64,000 nucleotides of DNA, from contig CAYTTC010000001.1 of NCBI GenBank assembly GCA_964440525.1, forward strand, positions 62,001 to 126,000. The letters run 5' to 3'. How positions within the stretch are numbered: the stretch's first letter is position 1; each line of letters opens with the position of its first letter. The DNA is from DASWJZ01 sp964440525. GTDB lineage: Bacteria > Pseudomonadota > Alphaproteobacteria > Rhizobiales > Afifellaceae. The position numbers and the translations under genes are program-made. Positions 1 to 7,792 of the stretch are shown piece by piece. The notes beneath the pieces were generated by a model. The model was not told the DNA's origin. It made no database searches and was given only the letters and a program-made list of their open reading frames with translations.

Positions 1-220
1 TCTGGTAAAGGTCGGAAAACGGCACGGCGATCACGTTGATCTTGGCGCCGGTCAAGGCCTCGAAGTCGGGGGCGCGCCGCTGCAGCGGCTCCTGGATAGC
101 GCCCGTCTGGGTCAGAACGTTCACCGTTACGCCGGCGAACGGCTTGTCCTGCGCGACGGCGTATGACGCCGCAAATGCGCAGATGGCGGAAACGCCCGCC
201 AGCAACAATCCACTTCTCAT
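1..220 (-). CDS. ABC transporter substrate-binding protein (5' part only)
   Basis: The window edge cuts this gene, leaving the first 73 codons. The protein starts with a signal peptide (hydrophobic core LLLAGVSAICAFAA, cleavage near AVAQ) followed by a mature start VTVNVLTQTGAIQEPLQRR and FEALTGAKINVIAVPFSDLYQ. That pattern (beta strand, then a stretch on the protein's fold-back region) is typical of the extracellular sugar-type family 1 binding proteins. A strong ribosome site GGGAGGAG lies just upstream of the ATG at 220. It is the last visible gene of the minus-strand operon that begins at 4740, separated by 192 bases from the isomerase gene. The substrate cannot be told; the operon context suggests a sugar or sugar derivative. 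Confidence 0.8.
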   Translation of the reverse strand, partial: MRSGLLLAGVSAICAFAASYAVAQDKPFAGVTVNVLTQTGAIQEPLQRRAPDFEALTGAKINVIAVPFSDLYQ

Positions 221-412
221 AAGGATCTCCTCCCACTTAGTCGGGCGCCGCGGCGCAGGTCACCCGTCACACTCTGTCGGCCTCGCGCTCTGGAGGCGCG
301 AGTGCCTAACCGTTTCGTCGGTAGCACATCGGCATCCGCCGTCGAGTCTATTTGCTAAGCACGCATGGCCAAAGCGCCGCGCGGGCTCGCCAGATGTCCG
401 ACAGCTCCGGCC

Positions 413-979
413 TCAGCTTGAATAATTCGGGTTGTCGGCGAGGACCATCTTCCCGCCTTGGTTGAGGACAAGCCGGCGCATGCCGCGTTCCTGGATCTCG
501 CCATATTCGTGGCCGGCGTCGGTGGCGCAGAACCAGGTGAAGATCAGCTTGTCGGTCCCGGTGTTGATGGACCGGTGCGCCCAATCGGGCGGGATGAAGG
601 CGCAGACGCCCGGCTTCATCTCCACCGTTCGCGTCTCTCCGCCGCGCGACTCCAAGAGCAGGAGGCCCAAGCCCGACTGCGTGTAATAGGCCTCGCCGCA
701 TTCGCGACGGACATGGAAGTGGCCACGCGTCAGGTAAAATTCCTCGCCGACCTTGCCCGGCCACATGATCGTCGTGCCGAAGGCGAGATCGCTCTCCTCT
801 TTGCGGTAGTCGATCACCTCGTAGACCGTCAGGTCGCCGCGCTCGCCGATCAGCGCCTCGAGCGCCTTCGGGTCGTGGAAGAAGCCGCGGAGATCGCTAA
901 GGCGCTTGCTGTATCGGCTGGTGGACGGCGTGACCTCACCGGTCATTCCGTCAATCGCGACACCTTCGGGAAACAGCAT
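413..979 (-). CDS. Cupin-type glucose-6-phosphate isomerase family protein
   Basis: The 188-residue protein matches the cupin (archaeal-type) phosphoglucose isomerase family in length and motifs. Around residues 84-100 it has the metal-binding pattern GHFHVRRECGEAYY (two His and a Glu), and further on a second cupin motif with PPDWAHRSIN supplying another His. The family interconverts glucose-6-phosphate and fructose-6-phosphate using a bound metal in the cytoplasm. Here it sits in an operon with a sugar oxidoreductase and a TIM-barrel isomerase, so it may act on a related sugar or sugar phosphate rather than serve central glycolysis. Start ATG at 979; the gene lies 84 bases after the shikimate-dehydrogenase-like gene. 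Confidence 0.8.
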   Translation of the reverse strand: MLFPEGVAIDGMTGEVTPSTSRYSKRLSDLRGFFHDPKALEALIGERGDLTVYEVIDYRKEESDLAFGTTIMWPGKVGEEFYLTRGHFHVRRECGEAYYTQSGLGLLLLESRGGETRTVEMKPGVCAFIPPDWAHRSINTGTDKLIFTWFCATDAGHEYGEIQERGMRRLVLNQGGKMVLADNPNYSS

Positions 980-1063
980 CGACGCCTCACGCTCGCTAGG
1001 AAGGCGCGATGGTTAGCGGCGGCGTTCCGGCGCGTCAACGCCGCGCCAGCGGCGAATGCGCGA

Positions 1064-2017
1064 TCAGCCCTTCGCGGCGGAGATTGCGATTTCGGACAGA
1101 CGCTCGAACGCCGGGCCGGAGGTTGGAATCGCGACGTCGAAGACCTCCGCAATCACCTGCGTCCAGCCGTGCAGGAAGTAGGTCCAGCCGTCGACGACCG
1201 TGAGTTTCTTGGCGTCCGATTGAGCACGAGCCCGATTGAGGAACACGAGGTCGCCGCGATAGTTCAGCTCCCAGACGATTCCGCGCTCCGGGAACTCGGC
1301 GGCGTCGGTCAGCGGGGAACCGGGCGCGTCCTTGCCGAGTCCGGTGGCATTGATGACGAACGAACCGGGCGTGAGTGACCGGAGCGCATCATCATTGGCG
1401 CTCGCGTCCGCGGCGAGGACATAGTCGCTCGCGCAGTCGTGGGGCACGTCGCGATGCATGCGCTTGAGTTCGTCGAGACGGGCTTGGCTCCGGTCGGACA
1501 CAACGATCCGCGCGGGGACGTCTGCGCCGCGCTCGCGGCGCATCAGGTGCCAGGTGATGGCGGTGCCGGAACCGCCAGCGCCAATGCAGAACACATCCGC
1601 CTTGTTCCGCGCGAAGTAGCCGGGGCCGAGGAAACCATCGATCGCAAGGCCTGAGGAGACCGGATCCTTTGCATGGCAGATGAGCTTGCCGTCGCGCTTC
1701 GACAGGCAGCTCGTCTCGCGCATCAGCGCCGCCAGCGGATCGACCCGGTCGAAGAGATCGCTGCAGGCGGCGAAGAGGTTGACCTTGTGCGTCGTGACCA
1801 GCGCGCCGCGCGACAGCGGGTCCGCTTTTATGAAGGACACCGCCTCGCGGTAGGCGGCAGGATCGGCGCCGAGTGGAAAATCGATTCCCTCGATGACCGC
1901 ATCGCCGAGCCCGAGTTCTTTCGCCCACGCCGGAAAAATCTTCATGATCGAGCTTTGCCCGGTCGTGACGCCGATGAAGTAGAAGGTCGGCCGCGCAGCC
2001 GGCCTCAGAAGCGGCAT
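1064..2017 (-). CDS. Shikimate dehydrogenase-like oxidoreductase
   Basis: A protein of about 317 residues with the two-domain layout of the shikimate/quinate dehydrogenase family. An N-terminal substrate domain carries GALVTTHK (the family's catalytic Lys), a Rossmann motif GAGGSGTA follows near the middle, then INATGLGKDAPGSPL, which matches the NATP/NATSLG loop. The start is taken at the ATG at 2017, preceded by GGAGG; a TTG at 2041 in frame would overlap the upstream gene. The substrate loop (TTHK instead of TxPxK, with a long insertion) differs from biosynthetic AroE, and the operon is catabolic, so a quinate-, shikimate- or inositol-like substrate is more likely than aromatic biosynthesis. 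The exact reaction is unknown. Confidence 0.7.
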   Translation of the reverse strand: MPLLRPAARPTFYFIGVTTGQSSIMKIFPAWAKELGLGDAVIEGIDFPLGADPAAYREAVSFIKADPLSRGALVTTHKVNLFAACSDLFDRVDPLAALMRETSCLSKRDGKLICHAKDPVSSGLAIDGFLGPGYFARNKADVFCIGAGGSGTAITWHLMRRERGADVPARIVVSDRSQARLDELKRMHRDVPHDCASDYVLAADASANDDALRSLTPGSFVINATGLGKDAPGSPLTDAAEFPERGIVWELNYRGDLVFLNRARAQSDAKKLTVVDGWTYFLHGWTQVIAEVFDVAIPTSGPAFERLSEIAISAAKG

Positions 2018-2030
2018 TCCGGCCTCCGGC

Positions 2031-2831
2031 TCATCTCGCAAGCTTCGTCAGAAACCGGCGAAGCGCTGCGCGGAAGTCCGCCGCGTAGCGTTCGCGGCTT
2101 TCCGCTTTCGGCGTGACCTCTTCAATGCACGCGCCCGGGATCATCGCGGCAAGACGCTCGGCATAGGCCAGCGGATGCAGGGGATCGCGCGCTTGCCCGA
2201 TCACGAGCGCCGACAAGCGAAGCGAACCGACCTCGGTCGCGGTGACGCCTGGACCGTCCGCTGCGATCCGCGTCAGCAACGCGCTCGTTGTCGCCACGGG
2301 CTCGCGGGTGAAAAAGCTGCGGAGCGAGACGAGATTGTCCGGCCCTTCGGTCTCCAGCCGGCGCGCCGTTGCCGAGCGGTCGAAACGTGCTCTCGCCTCG
2401 TCCGGCGGGAAGCGCGAGAGAAGCTCGCCGACCTCCGCGTAGGCCTGCATGTTGGGCGGCGCGGCCTCCGTCACCCACGCGGGCCGCGCCAATACGACAG
2501 CGCGGACCAGGTCCGGTCGCATGACAGCAAGCCGCAACACAATCGCGGCACCCATCGAGATGCCGCCGAGGACAACGGGCGCGCTTCCCCTCGCTTTGAT
2601 CATCGCCGCGACGTCGTCCGCGAAGGCCGCGATCGAGAACGCAGCGGGGTCGCCCGCTTCGGAACGCCCGTGGCCCGGGCATTCGAGCGTGACGCGCCGG
2701 AATGGCACGCCATCCGGAAAGACCTCGGCCGGCTGCGCGGCGTCGCCGCAAAGCCCGTGCTGGAAGACAAAGTCCGGCCCCTCGCCTGCCAGGACGATGT
2801 TCAGCCGAGGACGGATGGAATTGGCGCTCAT
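2031..2831 (-). CDS. Alpha/beta hydrolase
   Basis: A 266-residue alpha/beta hydrolase. It shows the oxyanion region FQHGLCGD, the strand ECPGHGRSE and the nucleophile elbow GGISMGAA with Ser in G-x-S-x-G. A plausible acidic residue lies in VIGQARDPLHP, but the catalytic His is not obvious at the usual place near the C-terminus: the region after IEEVTPKAESRERYAADFR lacks a clear His, so activity is less certain. The family includes enol-lactonases, esterases and C-C hydrolases. The gene overlaps the upstream isomerase gene by 4 bases (ATGA) and so belongs to the same operon, possibly opening a lactone produced by the Gfo/Idh-type dehydrogenase. That role is inference. Confidence 0.75.
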   Translation of the reverse strand: MSANSIRPRLNIVLAGEGPDFVFQHGLCGDAAQPAEVFPDGVPFRRVTLECPGHGRSEAGDPAAFSIAAFADDVAAMIKARGSAPVVLGGISMGAAIVLRLAVMRPDLVRAVVLARPAWVTEAAPPNMQAYAEVGELLSRFPPDEARARFDRSATARRLETEGPDNLVSLRSFFTREPVATTSALLTRIAADGPGVTATEVGSLRLSALVIGQARDPLHPLAYAERLAAMIPGACIEEVTPKAESRERYAADFRAALRRFLTKLAR

Positions 2832-3667
2832 GCGAGCCCGGCCTCGGCAAGCACTCCCTTCAACCAGTTGGCGACGCCCGGCGCCCCCGCGGCATCAAGC
2901 CCGTGCGTGACCAGCGGGCCGTCGAAACCGATCGACCCGAGGCAGCGGAGATAGTGCGGGTAATCGATGACGCCCTTGCCGGCGGTGACGAACGTACCGT
3001 CAGCGGCGCGGTCCTTGGCGTGCGCCATCACGATGCGGTCCGCCAGACTGTCGATCGCCTCGGCGATGATGCGGCGGCGCTCTTCAGCTGCCGCCATCTC
3101 GAAGAGGTTCGCCGGATCAAGCACAATTTTGAGCCGCGGGCTTTGCAGCTCGTCGATCAGACGTCGTGCCTGCGCGGCCGAGTGGACGACATTCGCTTGC
3201 TCCGGCTCGATGCCGAGGTCGACGTCATACGTCTCGGCGATATCGATCGCCGCCTCCGTGCTCGCGAGCAGGTCGCGCCAGGCTTCGGGGGTGTCGTTGT
3301 CGGTGTCCCTTCTCCACTGATCGTCCGGATCGCGTGTGCCGGTGCAGAGCGTGAGAAGCCGCGTTCCCATTGTGTGCGCGGCAGTGGCGATGACGGCAAG
3401 GCTCTCCAGTCCGCGGCGACGAGCCGAAGGGTCGGGGTGAATCATGTTGTATGTGGCCGACACTGCGGCAAGCGAGACGCCTGCGTCCTTGGCGGCGGCG
3501 GCCACCGCCTCCGCCGCTCCCGTCTCGATGGCCTCCGGCATGGATGGCAAGCCGGAGCACGCCATGTTGTATTGCACGACGCGATAGCCTGCGCCTCGCG
3601 CGGCCCCGAGAACGGCTATCGGATTCGTTCCCGGAAACGTCTTTGCGAAGACCCCGACTTCGATCAC
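2828..3667 (-). CDS. Sugar phosphate isomerase/epimerase-like TIM-barrel protein
   Basis: This 279-residue protein fits the xylose-isomerase-like TIM barrel (AP endonuclease 2 superfamily). It starts IEVGVFAKTF, has LGIEPEQANVV in the middle, then IVLDPANLFE and IVMAHAKDR, the Glu/Asp/His series expected for a divalent metal site, and ends with a strand near IGFDGPLVTHGL. Such proteins isomerise or epimerise sugars or inosols, and often occur beside Gfo/Idh/MocA dehydrogenases, as here. It overlaps both neighbours by 4 bases, indicating translational coupling. The true substrate is not readable from sequence. Confidence 0.8.
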   Translation of the reverse strand: MIEVGVFAKTFPGTNPIAVLGAARGAGYRVVQYNMACSGLPSMPEAIETGAAEAVAAAAKDAGVSLAAVSATYNMIHPDPSARRRGLESLAVIATAAHTMGTRLLTLCTGTRDPDDQWRRDTDNDTPEAWRDLLASTEAAIDIAETYDVDLGIEPEQANVVHSAAQARRLIDELQSPRLKIVLDPANLFEMAAAEERRRIIAEAIDSLADRIVMAHAKDRAADGTFVTAGKGVIDYPHYLRCLGSIGFDGPLVTHGLDAAGAPGVANWLKGVLAEAGLA

Positions 3668-4740
3668 AGCGAGCCGGATATGTCGACGAGCCGCGCCGGA
3701 TTGCCGCTCTCGGCCGAACGGGCGATGGCGACCATTGCGCGCACGGAGGCGACGCCGTCGTCGACATCCGCGCCGCGCATGGGCGCACCGTTCAGAATCG
3801 TGTCGGCGAAGCCTTCCACCTGGCGGCGATAGAAGTGTCCGTCGGCGCCGAGCACACGCGTCGTCGCGCCGGTGCTTTCGCGAAAAATGTCGACGTCGCT
3901 CGTCTTGTAGTACCAGGGGTTATAGCTCTTGCCCAAAACGCTGCCGTTCTGGCCGTAGATTTGAAAGCCTTCGTGCCAATCCATGCGGACCGCGACGGTC
4001 AGATCGAGATGGCCGAGCGCGCCGTTGGCGAACTCGACGTCGACGAACCAGCAAAAGGCGCCGAAGCGCTCGCTCAAGCGCGCATCGACGGCGACGATGT
4101 CGCCGCCAAAATAGCGCGCCGTATCGACCAGATGGCTGCCGTGCGCGAGCATGTAGTAGCGGCGAAGGTCGGCCTTCGGGTTGCCCGACGGTTTTCTTGC
4201 GTTCGCGCTCGTCACGATCAGCGGCTGCACGGCATCGGTCATCGCGTAACGGTGCGTCGAGTCGCAGTACCAGGCTTTCAGCGCGAGCATCTCCCCCATC
4301 TCGGCGTCGATGAAGGCTTTTGCCGCCTCAAAACCCGCATCGAAACGCTTCATGTGCCCGACCTGAAGCACGCAGCCGGACCCCCGCGCCGCCTTACCCA
4401 GACGCTCCGTTTCCTCGATGGCGATGCCAAGCGGCTTTTCGCAAAGCACATGCTTGCCGGCCTGAAGCGCGGCTATCGACGCTTCGACATGAAAGGTGTC
4501 GGACGTGGCTACGATCACTGCTTCAACGGCCGGATCGGCAAGCATCGCCTCGTAGGTGGAGAAAGTGCGCTCCGGCTTGTGGGTCCAAGCCATGCGCTCC
4601 AGGAGATCGGGGGCCACGTCGCAGATCGCATAGAGGTCGGCATTCCGCGCCTTGGCGCAGCTCTCGAAGTGAGCGGCCTGAGCGATCGGGCCGCAGCCGA
4701 GAACGCCTACCTTTAAGCGCCGCACGTCTTTCACCGCCAT
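3664..4740 (-). CDS. Gfo/Idh/MocA family oxidoreductase
   Basis: A 358-residue NAD(P)-dependent sugar or inositol-type dehydrogenase. The N-terminal Rossmann motif is VGVLGCGPIAQ, the diagnostic CEKPLGI motif appears near residue 98, and the C-terminal half has the beta-sheet substrate domain typical of the family. It is the first gene of the minus-strand operon running to position 1; its ATG at 4740 faces an upstream region carrying mobile-element debris. The family oxidises or reduces hydroxyls on sugars, sugar acids and inositols. Together with the TIM-barrel isomerase, hydrolase, shikimate-dehydrogenase-like protein and cupin isomerase it suggests a dedicated catabolic pathway for an uncommon cyclic polyol or sugar. 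Confidence 0.85.
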   Translation of the reverse strand: MAVKDVRRLKVGVLGCGPIAQAAHFESCAKARNADLYAICDVAPDLLERMAWTHKPERTFSTYEAMLADPAVEAVIVATSDTFHVEASIAALQAGKHVLCEKPLGIAIEETERLGKAARGSGCVLQVGHMKRFDAGFEAAKAFIDAEMGEMLALKAWYCDSTHRYAMTDAVQPLIVTSANARKPSGNPKADLRRYYMLAHGSHLVDTARYFGGDIVAVDARLSERFGAFCWFVDVEFANGALGHLDLTVAVRMDWHEGFQIYGQNGSVLGKSYNPWYYKTSDVDIFRESTGATTRVLGADGHFYRRQVEGFADTILNGAPMRGADVDDGVASVRAMVAIARSAESGNPARLVDISGSL

Positions 4741-5192
4741 CGTCGATTCTCACACCCAAGAGAAACGGTGATGAACTGCGCAGGATGTGGTGCGAGGTCA
4801 AGGAGGTCAGTAAGGTCGGGCCCCCGAGGAGGTGGCGCTCACCGATGTTCCTCAAAGTGACGTGTGAACCTTTGCTGCCGATCACGCTCCATCGACTGAG
4901 CGACGATCCTAAGCCAAGACCGGCGATCGCGATCGTTGATCCCGATGTCCGCCTAGGGTCAAAATGCGAAGTGGGTGGCCGTCCGCGTCATGTCCGCTAA
5001 GAGCCCGAACTCGGACATGCTCGTCGCGCGCAACGACTTCTGAGAAGCGCCAACAACAGTCATTGCCAATATCGGCCGTTTAACGCAGGAGGCCAGCTTA
5101 AGGCGCAAGCCAGCGGCGAGCAGCGCTTCACCGACAAGGCACTGCCGTCGACGTTACGCAGGTCAGGCGCGAGCTTGGCGTGCGATACTTAC
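4741..5192. other. Intergenic region with dispersed inverted repeat
   Basis: No credible gene is seen in these 452 bases between the Gfo/Idh gene and the transposase remnant. It must hold the promoter of the minus-strand operon, but I cannot point to clear -35/-10 boxes. At 4989-5019 there is a perfect 8-base inverted repeat, CATGTCCG and CGGACATG, with a 15-base loop. A related sequence occurs at 26275-26300, so it is probably a dispersed repeat. Confidence 0.5.
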
Positions 5193-5810
5193 TTAACGGA
5201 AGCGTTCGGCGCTCCGGGCAACGTCTGTGAATAAACTCCGAGTGACGTTGCCCCCAGGTTTGTCCAGCCATGAGTGGAGTCGGGCGGTTTGTTGCTGCGT
5301 GATCGGTGTTGGTGAGGTGGCGGCGTAGCCGGCCGGGGTCAGCCAGGCGAGCCGGGAGTGGGGTCGGTCGGTGTTGTAGTCGTGGCGCCAGCTCTCGATC
5401 GCGCTGCGGACGTGTGGCAGCGAACGGAACAGGGTCTCGTTCAAGAGCTCGTCGCGCAGCCGCCCGTTGAAGCTTTCGACGAAGGCGTTCTGGATCGGCT
5501 TTCCCGAGGCGATGTAATGCCAGCCGACGCGGCGCTCATCAGCCCAGGCGAGGATCGCGTTGGAGGTCAGCTCGGTGCCGTTGTCGCTGACGATCGTTCG
5601 CGGCTTGCCGCGCTCGATGATGAGCCGGTCCAGCTCACGCGCCACCCGGACGCCGGAGAGCGAGGTGTCGGCGACCAGGGTCAGGCACTCTCTGGTGCAG
5701 TCGTCGACCACCGCCAGGATGCGGAAGCGCCGGCCGTCGAGGAGCTGATCGGAGACGAAGTCGAGCGACCAGCGATCGTTGGGGGCGAACGGGATCGTCA
5801 TCGGCGCCCA
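5193..5810 (-). pseudogene. IS3-family transposase (OrfB) C-terminal remnant
   Basis: The reading frame encodes the C-terminal two thirds of an IS3-type DDE transposase: WSLDFVSDQL (first Asp), VVDDCTRECL, the second catalytic Asp in IVSDNGTELTS, and the Glu in NAFVESFNGRLRDE, followed by YNTDRPHSRL. The homology begins around APMTIPFAPNDRWSLDF at about 5810. The open frame continues upstream to 6092, but that part does not resemble the HTH and linker region of OrfB, and no OrfA is found. The element therefore lost its 5' half by deletion or recombination and should be inactive. Clear terminal inverted repeats were not identified. The remnant marks past rearrangement between the sugar operon and the enolase-superfamily gene. 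Confidence 0.8.
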
Positions 5811-6054
5811 CGTTCCCTCGAGTCGACCGTGAGGCGGTTGATGACGCGCTGCTGATAGGTTCGACTCGGGGAGCGGATTTTGAAGGCGGCGCGTTCCGGG
5901 ATTGCGTGAACGTGATGGCGCTTCGGTGGGGGATCCCCGCCAGCGCTCTCTAAGTGGGTAGCGGCACTGCGGCCGGTCACCGGAGTGGCGCCCAGGCCAC
6001 GTCGGCATCGCAGATGGCCATTTTCCGGCGGCATCGGTCGAATGAGCGCCTCCC

Positions 6055-7227
6055 TTACCAGTCCACAACCGTGCCGTCGGCGAGCACGGCATTCGTCGCG
6101 TGGAGCACCTCCTGCTTGAAGGGATGCCTAGCAGCGACAGCCTCGTTCACTTCGACGCCCAGACCCGGCGCTTCCGGTATTGTCCAAGCGCCATCGGTCA
6201 TGCGGATGGGCGTGCTTGCGACGTCGGAATACCATGGGACTGACCCTGTCATCTCCTCCTGGATCACGAAGTTCGGGGTGGCAATGTCGAAATGGAGGGC
6301 CGCCACGCCTGCGAGCGGGCCGAGCGGGTTGTGCGGCGCGACGCCCACGCCTGCCGTCTCCGCGGCCGCGGCGATTTTGCGCGCCTCTGCCAGACCGCCC
6401 GTGTGCGCGATGTCAGGCTGGGCGATGTGCAGCGCGCGCATCCGGAAGAGCGGCTCGAATTCGCCCCGACCGATGAGTCTCTCCCCTGCCGCTATGGGCA
6501 CGCGGGAAGAGTCCGTCACGGCCTTCATCAACAACGGATCGCCGGCCGGCACGGGCTCCTCCACAAACAGCGGCCGACCGGGCTCCAGCGCGCGGATGTA
6601 ATCCAGCGCGGCGGCGGACGACGCCGGTCGGCCATGAAAATCGACCATGATCTCGATGTCGTCGCCGACCCCTTCTCGCAGCGCTTGCATCAGCGTGGCC
6701 ACGTGGGCGACGGCCTTCACCGGGGCGGTGTAGTGGGTATAGGGAATGAAGACGACCTTCATGGCGCGATAGCCCTTCTCCACAAGGGCCAGCGCGTGCT
6801 CCACGAGCGGTCCGGGCTGCATCGTGTCGTAAACCGCCTGCATGTCGCCCATGCCGAGATGCGTGTAGACCGGCACGCGATCGCGCGTCTTGCCGCCGAG
6901 GAGCCGCCAGACAGGGACGCCCAGTTCCTTGCCGAGGATGTCCCAGAGAGCGACCTCGATCCCGGAGATCGCGGTGGCCCCGATGATGCCCATCCGCCAG
7001 AAGCCGTGCTTGTGCATGACGCGGACCGCCTGCTCGATGTCGCGCGGGTCGCGACCGATGAGGAACGGCGCCAGATCATCGACCGCTCCGACGACGGCAC
7101 GCGTCTTCCATTCAAGCGTCGCCTCCCCCCATCCGTAGAGGCCGTCTTCGCTGGTCTCTACCTTCACGAAGATCCAGTTGCGCATCTCGGCATTGACGAC
7201 AAACGTGCGAATGGCGGTGATCTTCAT
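6055..7227 (-). CDS. Enolase-superfamily dehydratase, D-galactonate dehydratase-like
   Basis: A 390-residue mandelate racemase/muconate lactonizing enzyme family protein. Metal ligands and catalytic residues can be followed: Asp in MVDFHGR, Glu in LFVEEPV, Glu in PIAAGERLI, and a His in GVAPHNPLGP. The D-x-H pattern in DFHGR is a hallmark of the D-galactonate dehydratase subgroup, which removes water from the aldonic acid to give a 2-keto-3-deoxy acid. The start is set at the ATG at 7227 with GAGGATT upstream; a TTG two codons earlier is possible. A LacI-type half palindrome at 7316-7327 lies about 90 bases upstream, suggesting control by the regulator encoded at 7789-8859. The exact aldonate substrate is unproved. 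Confidence 0.8.
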   Translation of the reverse strand: MKITAIRTFVVNAEMRNWIFVKVETSEDGLYGWGEATLEWKTRAVVGAVDDLAPFLIGRDPRDIEQAVRVMHKHGFWRMGIIGATAISGIEVALWDILGKELGVPVWRLLGGKTRDRVPVYTHLGMGDMQAVYDTMQPGPLVEHALALVEKGYRAMKVVFIPYTHYTAPVKAVAHVATLMQALREGVGDDIEIMVDFHGRPASSAAALDYIRALEPGRPLFVEEPVPAGDPLLMKAVTDSSRVPIAAGERLIGRGEFEPLFRMRALHIAQPDIAHTGGLAEARKIAAAAETAGVGVAPHNPLGPLAGVAALHFDIATPNFVIQEEMTGSVPWYSDVASTPIRMTDGAWTIPEAPGLGVEVNEAVAARHPFKQEVLHATNAVLADGTVVDW

Positions 7228-7315
7228 GCGCAATCCTCATGCGACCGAAACAGAAGTGGAGACGCTGCGCTGATGCGCTCTGACCGCGTTTCCTTGACAG
7301 GGCGAGACTACGGGA

Positions 7316-7327
7316 TTTATCGTTAAA
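7316..7327. promoter_or_regulatory. Candidate LacI-family operator
   Basis: TTTATCGTTAAA, one mismatch from the perfect palindrome TTTAACGTTAAA at 11237-11248. It has the central CG typical of LacI-family sites and lies upstream of the enolase-superfamily gene starting at 7227. The LacI gene at 7789 is the likely owner. Confidence 0.5.
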
Positions 7328-7344
7328 CTGATATCAAATTGTGG

Positions 7345-7618
7345 AGGACGTCATCGTCCCGACCCGAATGAAGCCGCGCTCCTTGATCTCCTGCAGCAGG
7401 TCCGCGGCGCCGGCTGAGGCGGACGCTGCAACCAGGACCGTCGCGGTGGTCATCGAGTACCTCGCGCCGGAATTCCTCGGCTCGGACACCCTCCCGGCAA
7501 CCTATTACGTGTTCGCAAAGGACGGCACGGAAAGCCTCATTCAGGCGTTCGATGCCGAGTTCAAGCGGCTGCAGGACAGCGGCGAGGCAAGGCGATTCTG
7601 GACAAGTATGGCATGACC
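7345..7618 (+). pseudogene. Remnant of a PAAT-type amino-acid ABC substrate-binding protein
   Basis: The translated stretch EYLAPEFLGSDTLPATYYVF, AKDGTESLIQAFDAEFKRLQ and then ILDKYGM resembles the C-terminal end of polar-amino-acid-type binding proteins, whose last helix reads roughly G-x-L-x-x-AF-x-x-E-x-x-L-x-x-G-x-x-x-x-I-L-x-K-Y-G. The frame must be changed at about 7595 to reach ILDKYGM, and at about 7395-7430 to read NEAALLDLLQQVRGAG, so at least two frameshifts are present. No signal peptide or N-terminal lobe is left. It directly abuts a fragment of an ABC ATPase, so an internal deletion probably fused two transporter genes. Confidence 0.6.
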
Positions 7619-7792
7619 AATCCGCACGAGATGGGCTTCGCGCGGGAGATTGCCGACCGCGTCATTTTCATGGATGAGGGGCGAGTACTGGCGGAAGCCG
7701 CCCCGGCGCAACTGTTCGCGCGCCCCACTCATCCACGACTGCAGAAATTCCTTCGAGCTGTCCTGCAGCGCATGCCGTTGGAGCTTTCTTGA
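7613..7792 (+). pseudogene. C-terminal fragment of an amino-acid ABC transporter ATPase
   Basis: About 60 codons read HEMGFAREIADRVIFMDEGR and then VLAEAAPAQLFARPTHPR, the post-Walker-B tail of PAAT-type ATPases (the H-loop His in THEMxFA, then DRVIFMDxG). The Walker A, signature and Walker B segments are all missing. Compare the intact paralogue at 14750-15526, which has HEMGFARDVADRVVFMADG at the same place. The fragment ends in TGA at 7790-7792, overlapping the TTG start of the LacI gene, so it may once have been translationally coupled to it. Confidence 0.75.

Noticed and set aside
5811..6054. Possible part of an IS21-like element
   Set aside because: GGCGGCATCGG-type patterns look familiar from IS21 ends, but no gene or repeat supports it.
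7341..7616. 91-codon frame as a normal gene
   Set aside because: Only fragments of a binding protein in changing frames; treated as pseudogene.
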